Assembly: GCF_004364175.1 (NCBI RefSeq)
Contig: NZ_SNZW01000011.1
Coordinates: 496,001 to 560,000, forward strand
Direction of reading: 5' to 3'
Source: Maribacter caenipelagi
GTDB lineage: Bacteria > Bacteroidota > Bacteroidia > Flavobacteriales > Flavobacteriaceae
DNA: 64,000 nucleotides
Position numbers and translations under genes: made by a program. Positions within the stretch are counted from its first letter, which is position 1. Each line of letters opens with the position of its first letter. Shown here one piece after another: positions 57,035 through 64,000 of this stretch. Below the pieces are notes generated by a model, which saw only the letters and a list, made by a program, of their open reading frames with translations, made no database searches and was not told the DNA's origin.

Positions 57035-58738
57035 TTAAGCTACCATCACTGATTTACTCATTTTTTGGTTTTGTACATTAATGCGATAAATGTACTTACC
57101 TGTTGATAGCTGTTCGGGCATGCGCTCTCGTATATTTATTTCGGTAGAACCTTCGAACATCATTTCATTGAAAACGGTGCCGACTTTCTGACCAAGAATA
57201 TTAAAAAGTTCTATATCTACATGTGCCGAAAATGGCATTTCTAAATAGATATGTGGTGTACTATCCGTTGGATAAAAAGGTTTATGAACAACGGCATTTA
57301 TTAAGTCTGGATTAAACGGAGTTTCTGCTTCTTCATCTGGGTAAACAGGTGGCGTAACCTCACCATCGCTATACGCAATTTCGGGGAAAGCTTCTCCACT
57401 ACAACTAAAGCCTAAATCTACAGGTACATATGGTTTGTAATTCAATAAATGTGCTTCAACCAATGGTATGTCTACACATAGCCATTCTGCTAGAACGGTG
57501 GCGTAGAGATCTCTAAAATCCATCGTGTATTCTAAGTTTCCTCTTCCATCTGGGTCGTCTAGGGTTGGGTGGTCGCCAACAAATGCACTACCATTTAAAC
57601 CTGATCCAAAAAATAAGGTCGGTGTTGCTTTACCATGGTCTGTACCATTAGAGCCATTTTCAAAAATTCGTCGCCCAAATTCAGAAAAGGTCATGCTCAA
57701 CACTTTGTCATCTTGCTGGGTAAAGGCGATATCTTCGTAGAAGTTGTTTACCGCTACAGATAAATTGGTCATTAAATTGGCATGTGCCTGTGGTTGATTA
57801 CCATGAGTGTCAAAACCGCCCATTGAAATCATATACACCTTTGTACCAAGGTTACCTTTTATTAATCTTGCAATAAGTGCCAATTGGCGAGCAAAACTAT
57901 TGTCTTGATATTCAACTTGATTTTGCCCACGGGTGTATGCATCGTGTATAATACCAGAATATTCATAAGTTGTATTTGCTACTCCTCTTAAAAATTTCAA
58001 CTGATCACCGTACATACAATCATTGAACAAGGTATCATCTAAACCATAGACAACGCCAGATTCTGCAATTTCCTCTAGTTGGTCTACGTTAGATGTCACA
58101 AATGCATAATTGGTTTCATCACCTTGAAATACCAAACTACCAAATTGTCCGATTTGTATGGCCGCTGGTGCCGCTGGTGGATTAATTAAGTAATCTGGAT
58201 ACATGTTTTCGAAGTGTCTACCCATCCATCCGGTATTTAATCCGCTAAATCCTGTAGTTTCTATGTCTGTATTCGCAAATATATCTGAACCTGTAAAGTG
58301 AGATAAACTTTGGCCTTCATAACCTACACCGTGCACAGCTTTAAACTGACCTTGGTCCCACATTGGTGCCAATGAGTTCATATAAGATGGTACACCGAAT
58401 TCATCGGTTAATTTTAAAACCTTACTTTCTGGTATATAAATATTCGGTCTTGCATTGGCATAACTATCGTATTGTGCAATAGGTATGACCGTACTTAAAC
58501 CATCATTACCACCTGAAAGGCGAATCAAGATTAAAATATTATCTGTTTCAGCAGCTGCAATACCCGCCGTTAATGGCGATGGGGCAGAAGCCGATAACAT
58601 ATTAGCACCTAGCATCATTGAGCCTGAGCCTGCAATGCCCATTGCTTGTAAAAAAGAGCGTCTGCTCCATGTTTTATGTTCTTCATCATGGCCATCATGT
58701 TGTAGGCCTTTAAATGGTGAGTGGTGTGTATTGCACAT
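57035..58738 (-). CDS. DUF1501 protein with twin-arginine signal and type IX sorting tail
   Basis: 567 residues. The N-terminal SRRSFLQAMGIAG is a twin-arginine-like export signal (about 25-55). The DUF1501 body (sulfatase-like alkaline-phosphatase fold) has LIRLSGGNDGLSTVIP and MTFSEFGRRIFENGSNGTDH. The last 80 residues are a type IX secretion sorting domain (NILGQKVGTVF and STGKYIYRINVQNQKMSKSV). It should go to the cell surface. It follows a DUF1800 gene by 11 nt, the standard pairing. Confidence 0.9.
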   Translation of the reverse strand: MCNTHHSPFKGLQHDGHDEEHKTWSRRSFLQAMGIAGSGSMMLGANMLSASAPSPLTAGIAAAETDNILILIRLSGGNDGLSTVIPIAQYDSYANARPNIYIPESKVLKLTDEFGVPSYMNSLAPMWDQGQFKAVHGVGYEGQSLSHFTGSDIFANTDIETTGFSGLNTGWMGRHFENMYPDYLINPPAAPAAIQIGQFGSLVFQGDETNYAFVTSNVDQLEEIAESGVVYGLDDTLFNDCMYGDQLKFLRGVANTTYEYSGIIHDAYTRGQNQVEYQDNSFARQLALIARLIKGNLGTKVYMISMGGFDTHGNQPQAHANLMTNLSVAVNNFYEDIAFTQQDDKVLSMTFSEFGRRIFENGSNGTDHGKATPTLFFGSGLNGSAFVGDHPTLDDPDGRGNLEYTMDFRDLYATVLAEWLCVDIPLVEAHLLNYKPYVPVDLGFSCSGEAFPEIAYSDGEVTPPVYPDEEAETPFNPDLINAVVHKPFYPTDSTPHIYLEMPFSAHVDIELFNILGQKVGTVFNEMMFEGSTEINIRERMPEQLSTGKYIYRINVQNQKMSKSVMVA

Positions 58739-58749
58739 AGAAGTAGGTG

Positions 58750-60243
58750 TTATTTTAATTGAAACTCAGGTTGTCTAGCTAAATATTGAAAAAGAAGGTA
58801 TACTTGAAACGGACCTTGTTGCCAAGTGCCCAATGTCCAAGATTCTTGATTACCACCTTCGTAGTAAACATCTTCTACATCGCTTCTGAATATGGCAAAG
58901 GCCTTGGCATATTCTTCTTCATTTAGAAGTCCCTTAGCTAAAACGAAATCGATTATCAGTCTTGCTACGACATCTGGATTTGAATTTGTTAAGCCGGCAT
59001 TACCAGATATCTCTAGTCCGAATGTTCTAAACTGCTCATTGTCGGCCATATAGAATTCTTCTAATATGCTTTCAATGGTAAGCCAACGCCCAATCATAAA
59101 ATTGGTGTTGATCCAAGACCTATCTCGTTGCCAACCGGCAACATCGAAAGGTTCAAATATTTCTTGACTTAATAATGCACTATAATTGACCATTTCGGCA
59201 ACATTCGTATCAGTATAATTGAAGCCAGATTCGTTTAGCGTATTAAAATAGAAATCTACCGGGCTTTTTATAATTACCCCTATTGCTTCATCGTCGAAAA
59301 AGTGCTGACTCTTAAATAATAGTCTTAAAACCGGTGCCAATTCAAAGTCATTGGTTACAAATGTGGCAGCCATGCCGTCTATAATCATTTGTGCGTTATT
59401 GGCGTCATCTCTAGAATCTGGGTGCACAAAAAATTCATATAATTTACGGCAGATGAATTCAGCTATTTCAGGAGCTCTTTGTTCGAAAAGTATGTTGATT
59501 ACATCATCATATCCCCAGTTACCGGTTTGCCCTAATATCGTTTTAGAACCCGCATCATGCTTGGTAGCGTCAAATGCTACAGGTGAACAACCAACTTCAC
59601 CACGCTCTACATAACCACTTAAGGCTTTTGCTGTTTCAATAATATCTTCTTCAGTATAGCCGTTACCTTCCCCCAAAGTAAATAGCTCATACAATTCACG
59701 AGCATAATTTTCATTAGGATTATTACCATTGTTATACACGCCATCTAAGTAGTATAACATGGCATTGGTCAAGCCAATTTCACTAGTAAAGGTTTTAAAA
59801 TTACCGATAGAATTACGTTGAAGACAATCTATATAATCATATAAATAAGCGTTACAATTATATACGTCTAATTCAGTAACGAAATGATTACTCCAGAAAA
59901 AGCTTAATCGATCTCTTAAATTGTTGTTCAATAAACTATTGGCATAAGCCAACTGAAACTCAGATTTCTGTTCTCTCTTTAGTTGATTGCTCGCATCGCT
60001 ATCTGCAGGGTAATTGTCATTGTTCCAATTTGCCCAAGCAGGTGTAGCTATTTCTGGCATATTCAGCGCTTCATCTATTAAACTATCTACCAATGCACCG
60101 GCAGATTGACCCGTTGCTTGATTAATAGTGGCCACAGAGGCACTAAAACCTAATCGGCGGTATAAATGAGATGCTCTTAGCTGATTTAAATTAGCTGTAT
60201 ACGGAGCAAGAGTAGAAGTATTACAATTAATGAAATATTCCAT
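58750..60243 (-). CDS. DUF1800 protein
   Basis: 497 residues with the DUF1800 blocks HLYRRLGFSASVATINQATG at the start, SFFWSNHFVTEL, NENYARELYELFTLGEGNGY and a cell-binding-like ending. The role of the pair with DUF1501 is unknown; it recurs in Bacteroidota and Planctomycetes. No clear signal peptide is visible, unlike the partner, so it may reach the envelope with it. It is the first gene of the operon. Confidence 0.9.
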   Translation of the reverse strand: MEYFINCNTSTLAPYTANLNQLRASHLYRRLGFSASVATINQATGQSAGALVDSLIDEALNMPEIATPAWANWNNDNYPADSDASNQLKREQKSEFQLAYANSLLNNNLRDRLSFFWSNHFVTELDVYNCNAYLYDYIDCLQRNSIGNFKTFTSEIGLTNAMLYYLDGVYNNGNNPNENYARELYELFTLGEGNGYTEEDIIETAKALSGYVERGEVGCSPVAFDATKHDAGSKTILGQTGNWGYDDVINILFEQRAPEIAEFICRKLYEFFVHPDSRDDANNAQMIIDGMAATFVTNDFELAPVLRLLFKSQHFFDDEAIGVIIKSPVDFYFNTLNESGFNYTDTNVAEMVNYSALLSQEIFEPFDVAGWQRDRSWINTNFMIGRWLTIESILEEFYMADNEQFRTFGLEISGNAGLTNSNPDVVARLIIDFVLAKGLLNEEEYAKAFAIFRSDVEDVYYEGGNQESWTLGTWQQGPFQVYLLFQYLARQPEFQLK

Positions 60244-60428
60244 ATCTTAAATAGGCATTTGTATTACGTTCGTAGAGTTGGGGCTTCTATGCTAAACGTT
60301 TCGAAATTTGGTATAGTATTTAAAACTATCTATTTTCGATAATAAGATTTCAAATAACGAGATTTATTGGTAAAAAGGCGTTGAAATTCCTACTTTTTCG
60401 ATGAATTACATAATTTGCGAACTATATC

Positions 60429-60788
60429 ATGGGAAAACATAATGAATTTGGTAAAGAGGGAGAGCAGATCGCTGTAGATTATCTTAAAAAAAACGGGTAT
60501 GCCATCAAGTATAAAAATTATAGATACTTAAAGGCCGAAATAGATATTATTGCTAAAAAGGAAGATGTGTTGGCAATTGTTGAGGTGCGTTCAAGAAGTT
60601 CAAATTTTATTGAGAATATCGCAGAGACGGTTACACCTAAAAAAATAAAGCTATTGGTTATGGCCGCCGACCACTATGTTACCGACAATAATCTTGATGT
60701 TGAGGTACGTTTCGATATCATTACTATTTTAAAGAATAAGAGCAAATTTGAGCTAGAACATTTAAAATCTGCCTTTTATCATTTCTAA
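60429..60788 (+). CDS. yraN: YraN/UPF0102-family endonuclease-like protein
   Basis: 119 residues of the restriction-endonuclease-like fold: FGKEGEQIAVDYLKKNGY, then LKAEIDIIAKKEDVLAIVEV with the Glu-Asp-Glu metal site (E-x-D...EVR). YraN proteins are thought to act on Holliday junctions or recombination intermediates; the role is not well established. A TAATTTGC box lies 15 nt upstream of its ATG. Confidence 0.9.
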   Translation: MGKHNEFGKEGEQIAVDYLKKNGYAIKYKNYRYLKAEIDIIAKKEDVLAIVEVRSRSSNFIENIAETVTPKKIKLLVMAADHYVTDNNLDVEVRFDIITILKNKSKFELEHLKSAFYHF

Positions 60789-60825
60789 ATAATCTACTAA
60801 ATGAGTAGATTTATTAAAAAACATT

Positions 60826-60856
60826 TTGTTTTATTTATAACAAGTTGTTATATTTG
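60826..60856 (+). promoter_or_regulatory. Bacteroidota-type promoter
   Basis: TTG at 60826-60828, a 20-bp spacer and TATATTTG at 60849-60856 match TTG-N17-23-TAnnTTTG. It lies 20 nt before the ATG of the ACT-domain gene. Confidence 0.7.
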
Positions 60857-60876
60857 CACAACAACCATACAGTAAA

Positions 60877-61536
60877 ATGAAAACAATATCATCAGTCGTT
60901 GAAGAGTACATTAAGAAAAAGCCATTTTTGCAAAGTGCTCTAGCACAAGGAATCATCAATCTTACATCACTATCAAGGATAGTTAAGCCAGAGATAGAGC
61001 ATGAATTAGGTAAAGACATACGTAATGGTGCAATAGTTATGGCATTGAAGCGCCTGTCTGATGATCTGGAATTTAGGGCTACCCACAAAATTTTAAAAGT
61101 ATTGAAGAATATTGGCGAGATAACCGTTCGTTCTTCACTAACGGATTATACTTTTTTAGCTTCAGATAAAATATTGGTGCATCAAGCCAAGTTGCTTGAA
61201 GAAATCAATAACAATCAAGATGTATTCTATACTTCTAGCCGTGGTGTAAACGAAATCAACATTGTAATTAGTAATGTGATGGATAAAACAGTCGAGCGAC
61301 TGTTTAAAGACGAAAAGTGTACTCAAAAATCTGAGGAACTTTCATCGATTACCGTAAAACTACCCGCAGAAAATGTTTCTGTACCTGGTATATATTACTT
61401 TATCTTTCAAAGATTAGCTTGGGAAGGGATTGTTCTTTACGAAGTAATCTCAACAACAAATGAATTTACAATTTTAGTAAATGATGATCAAGTAGATATA
61501 GCCTTTAAAACAATAAAAGATTTAAAAGCACTTTAG
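60877..61536 (+). CDS. ACT-domain regulatory protein
   Basis: 219 residues. The N-terminal 80 residues are helical with a helix-turn-helix flavour (LAQGIINLTSLSRIVKPEIE). The C-terminal half holds a tandem ACT-like region with NEINIVISNVMDKTVERLF and the aspartokinase-style GIVLYEVISTTNEFTILVND. This is the ligand-sensing module of aspartate kinases but no kinase domain is present, so automatic 'aspartate kinase' labels would mislead. Its end overlaps the convergent thioredoxin gene by 4 nt. Confidence 0.78.
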   Translation: MKTISSVVEEYIKKKPFLQSALAQGIINLTSLSRIVKPEIEHELGKDIRNGAIVMALKRLSDDLEFRATHKILKVLKNIGEITVRSSLTDYTFLASDKILVHQAKLLEEINNNQDVFYTSSRGVNEINIVISNVMDKTVERLFKDEKCTQKSEELSSITVKLPAENVSVPGIYYFIFQRLAWEGIVLYEVISTTNEFTILVNDDQVDIAFKTIKDLKAL

Positions 61537-62852
61537 TCTTCTAAAAACTCTACGACTTCTTTGTCAGATTCTGGTTTTGCCAAGAATCGTTTTTCACTAT
61601 CCAATATGAAATAGGTAGGTGTGCTTTGAATGCCAAAAGTATGTGCATAATCACTTTCCCATCTACCTAATGCAATGGCGTGGTTAAAGCCTGGTAATGT
61701 TGCAGAAACTTCTTTCCAATTAACATCATCATCTTCTAGCCCTACAGCTATGATCTTTAGATTTTCATAATCCTCTATTTCTTTATGCAATGCAGGAAGC
61801 TCTTTTAAACAATGCGAACACGTACTGCTCCAAAAAACCAGTAGATAATTATCAGCTTCTTTCATCGTTAAAAGTGAATGTTTTTTGTCATTTGCCTCCC
61901 ACGTAATATCTGGCGATATTGCTCCAATTCTTAATCGAGATGCTAGTTCTACCTCATCGACCAATTTTTGGTTATTGTTGGCTATTGCTAATTTCTTCAA
62001 ATGGTTTTTGAAAATATAATCTTGCACGCTAGTCATATTGTTTACATCGGCTATTTTCCATAATTGATGCATTGACCTTTCTTGAAAACCGATCGGAGTG
62101 GTTTTAATAAACGCTGCCGTAGTCTTTACGTTTTTGTTTACCTCAATTGCTAATTGCTCTTTTGTAGAGATATCGCTAGGCAGTGCAGAAAAAACATAAC
62201 TAGCGAATTTATCGGTTAAGAAATTAGAACCTTGTAGAACAGGGTCACTAATTGCTAAATGGTCAAAATGATGTTGCTTTTTATTTTTAAGAAATATATC
62301 TAAATCTTCAAATTCTGACGGAATGTAGCTTCTGTTCGCCTTAATGAATTTGTGGGCAATAGTAGTAGCATGCTTTTCTTCAAAAGAGCTCTGTATTTCA
62401 TTTAATTCTTTTATGATGCTTACGTACTCTTTGTTCGATTCGTTATTGGTTTCATAAAATCCTATCAGCTTATCCTGCGCAGCAGTTATCTTAGAAAAGT
62501 ATTCTCTATACCACTTATTCTCTTCTGAATTTGTAATGGTCAAGCCATCTTGAAGATTGAAATTGAATTTTACATCTTCTTTTTTATCATAAATAATATC
62601 GATATAAAACTCATCTTGTGGTACGGCATATACCAATCTATACATGCCCGCCTGAGCAGTTAATGGCATTTCTAGTTTAAATGATCCGTCTCTAACAGCG
62701 CTGTCAACGCTATAGCGTTCACCATTCGGTGTCAGCTCATAGGCTATCAACCATTTAAAATCTTTAGGAGGAGAAAAGTTTCCGGCTATGGAGCCTTGTG
62801 CTTGAATACTTAATGAAATAAATAAGAGGCAAATACTAATAAGAACTTTCAT
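61533..62852 (-). CDS. TlpA-like thioredoxin-fold protein, exported
   Basis: 439 residues from the ATG at 62852, which gives a normal signal peptide (MKVLISICLLFISLSIQAQG). An upstream TTG would add a peptide that does not look like a signal. Residues 20-300 are a DUF4369-like and helical part; residues 305-439 are a TlpA/ResA thioredoxin domain with the CxxC in WSSTCSHCLKELPALH. It is likely a periplasmic disulfide reductase. It is convergent with the ACT gene. Confidence 0.85.
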   Translation of the reverse strand: MKVLISICLLFISLSIQAQGSIAGNFSPPKDFKWLIAYELTPNGERYSVDSAVRDGSFKLEMPLTAQAGMYRLVYAVPQDEFYIDIIYDKKEDVKFNFNLQDGLTITNSEENKWYREYFSKITAAQDKLIGFYETNNESNKEYVSIIKELNEIQSSFEEKHATTIAHKFIKANRSYIPSEFEDLDIFLKNKKQHHFDHLAISDPVLQGSNFLTDKFASYVFSALPSDISTKEQLAIEVNKNVKTTAAFIKTTPIGFQERSMHQLWKIADVNNMTSVQDYIFKNHLKKLAIANNNQKLVDEVELASRLRIGAISPDITWEANDKKHSLLTMKEADNYLLVFWSSTCSHCLKELPALHKEIEDYENLKIIAVGLEDDDVNWKEVSATLPGFNHAIALGRWESDYAHTFGIQSTPTYFILDSEKRFLAKPESDKEVVEFLED

Positions 62853-63027
62853 ACTTTTTATAAAACAATTGTCGAACCAATATGTATAGTGCAAATTACA
62901 TATTGAGCTATTATGTTTCTAGAAATCTACATAAAATGCTGATGTAATGAAGCGTACTATAAAGTCGATAAAAGTAATATTCAGAAAGCAATTGTGGGCT
63001 TTAATTTTGAAAAGCTTATGATAATTC

Positions 63028-63348
63028 TTATTTAATCTCCATATGACCAAGGGCTTCAGCTATTTTTTGAAGCTCCTTATCATGAACAAAACCATCGGAA
63101 ATAGCCACTTCGTCTAAAAGTTTGGCAACTTCTTTCTTTTTAGGTAAAGACATTAGGTTAAGAATTTTAAAAGCTTTGTCCTTATTCAAGTTTCTAGCTT
63201 GGCCTACAAAAAAACTATCAAAAGTAAAACGGTCCATGAGTTGCGTAAGATATCGCATTTCTGCAGGGTCTACCTTGCTATCTGCTAGAATAACATAGTC
63301 TACCATTTTTACTAAAGCTAATTTCTCTTCTTTTGTAAAATCTATCAT
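63028..63348 (-). CDS. TerB-like protein (second of tandem pair)
   Basis: 106 residues, all-helical, in the tellurite-resistance TerB style: VDYVILADSKVDPAEMRYLT and LLDEVAISDGFVHDKELQKI carry the acidic Asp/Glu pairs that bind metal in TerB. It is about 8 nt after a paralogue in the same operon. TerB proteins are signalling or membrane-stress accessories; the function here is not known. Confidence 0.8.
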   Translation of the reverse strand: MIDFTKEEKLALVKMVDYVILADSKVDPAEMRYLTQLMDRFTFDSFFVGQARNLNKDKAFKILNLMSLPKKKEVAKLLDEVAISDGFVHDKELQKIAEALGHMEIK

Positions 63349-63356
63349 ACTTTTAC

Positions 63357-63686
63357 CTACTCTGTTTCTTCTCCAAGACCAATATTTATAAATGTCTCAA
63401 TAATAAGATCCATTTCTTTTTTATGAATAGCACCATCAGATATAGCAACTTCATCAAGAATCTCTGCTAAGGCTTTTTTCTGATCATGCGGTAAATTGTA
63501 GAGAGTAACTAAGGCATTGTCATACTCTAACAATTTTGCGCGTTCTAAAAATGCATCGTCAAAACCAATGATGCCTTTAAGTTTATTTAAGGTTTCCACT
63601 TCTGCAGGATGAATTTTACCGTCAGCCTTTATAACTTCATGAATCATCTTAACAAAGGCGGCTTTTACAAACTCTTCAAACTCCAT
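63357..63686 (-). CDS. TerB-like protein (first of tandem pair)
   Basis: 109 residues, paralogous to the next gene: MIHEVIKADGKIHPAEVETL and ILDEVAISDGAIHKKEMDLI line up with it, including 'DEVAISDG'. Local duplication is the simplest explanation. All-helical with metal-binding Asp/Glu. It is the first gene of a two-gene operon. Confidence 0.8.
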   Translation of the reverse strand: MEFEEFVKAAFVKMIHEVIKADGKIHPAEVETLNKLKGIIGFDDAFLERAKLLEYDNALVTLYNLPHDQKKALAEILDEVAISDGAIHKKEMDLIIETFINIGLGEETE

Positions 63687-63786
63687 ACTTAATATTTAGG
63701 AGTTGAAAGATATGAAAAACAACATAATTTTTAGTATTCTTTAACACTTGTTGTTCGAGCTTATTAACAATGTAAGAGTTGTATTG

Positions 63787-64000
63787 CTAAAACGGATACG
63801 GACCATAGACGGCATCTCTAAATTCTTTATGAAGGTTTATTTGATCGTATGGAAAAAGCTGTACGAACAGCACTGCGGACAACTTATTTACTGGATCTAC
63901 CCAAAAAAGGGTAGAAGCGGCGCCATCCCAGTAAAACTCACCCACAACGCCATTATTTTCTTCAGGAGTTTTCGGTGGTGCTACTCGAACTGCAAAGTCA
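63787..64000 (-). CDS. C-terminal end of a class C beta-lactamase-like serine hydrolase (partial)
   Basis: The minus strand is open from the window edge to TAG at 63787-63789, reading about 71 residues. It contains GEFYWDGAASTLFWVDP and ends HKEFRDAVYGPYPF. This is the C-terminal part of the class C beta-lactamase-like (esterase EstB-type) serine hydrolases; the G-E-F-x-W-x-G block near the end is typical. The catalytic SxxK part lies outside the window. Confidence 0.8.
   Translation of the reverse strand, partial: DFAVRVAPPKTPEENNGVVGEFYWDGAASTLFWVDPVNKLSAVLFVQLFPYDQINLHKEFRDAVYGPYPF

Noticed and set aside
60877..61536. Calling the ACT-domain gene an aspartate kinase
   Set aside because: Only the ACT-like ligand-binding part is present; no kinase domain or its motifs can be seen.
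1..64000. tRNA or rRNA genes, CRISPR arrays, insertion sequences or prophage
   Set aside because: No T-arm pattern of a tRNA, no regularly spaced identical repeats, and no transposase, integrase or phage structural gene was found on reading both strands by eye.

Overview
The window looks like chromosomal DNA of a marine-type member of the Flavobacteriaceae (Bacteroidota). The support is: AT-rich intergenic DNA, promoter boxes of the Bacteroidota form TAnnTTTG, very few Shine-Dalgarno sequences, a type IX secretion sorting tail, a BNR/sortilin-type secreted protein, a DUF1800-DUF1501 pair, SDR-type threonine dehydrogenase, and methylmalonyl-CoA mutase split into two overlapping genes. I see no rRNA, tRNA, CRISPR array, insertion sequence or prophage. 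This is mostly core and household-accessory DNA rather than an island.

Layout. 1-9.5 kb: the end of mutA and all of mutB, an MFS transporter, a lipoprotein RidA homologue, a decayed NmrA-type SDR pseudogene, a secreted alpha/beta hydrolase, an ECF sigma factor with two coupled membrane-protein genes, a membrane class III cyclase, then a probable small RNA and a 30-residue membrane microprotein. 9.5-17.5 kb: a polyamine cluster (arginine decarboxylase, agmatinase-family enzyme, deoxyhypusine-synthase-like enzyme) that runs without a visible terminator into a small acidic protein, a GNAT-nitrilase fusion and a retropepsin-like/RimK ATP-grasp fusion. 17.5-35 kb: threonine dehydrogenase, small secreted proteins, an SDR and M28 peptidase pair, a CBS protein, a four-gene minus-strand run (LLM oxidoreductase, VOC protein, DUF6265-like, zinc-ribbon protein), a Crp/Fnr regulator with an MFS exporter, a beta-barrel protein, and a long minus-strand series from a large BNR protein through a pentapeptide-repeat protein and several tiny proteins.

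35-46 kb: an 862-residue protein joining cyclic-nucleotide-binding-like modules, a PlsC-type acyltransferase and an SGNH hydrolase; two peptidase/amidohydrolase genes; a YjdI-CDGSH iron-sulfur fusion beside a GNAT; a CAT-like acetyltransferase; a membrane histidine kinase; a GNAT; and a secreted esterase. 46-57 kb: a short SSB and RecQ separated by a REP-like hairpin, with a 10-bp phased repeat upstream of ssb. A minus-strand block follows: metG, tex, HDAC-family hydrolase, PAP2 phosphatase, class C beta-lactamase-like protein. 57-64 kb: a 59-residue small gene, the DUF1800-DUF1501 pair, yraN, an ACT protein, a TlpA-like thioredoxin, two tandem TerB-like proteins and the C-terminus of another beta-lactamase-like protein.

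The best candidates for something undescribed are the cNMP/PlsC/SGNH fusion, the coupling of polyamine synthesis to an ATP-grasp peptide-ligase type module, the stand-alone small RNA near 9.1 kb, and the phased repeats before ssb. All function statements come from motif recognition by eye; no database search was run.
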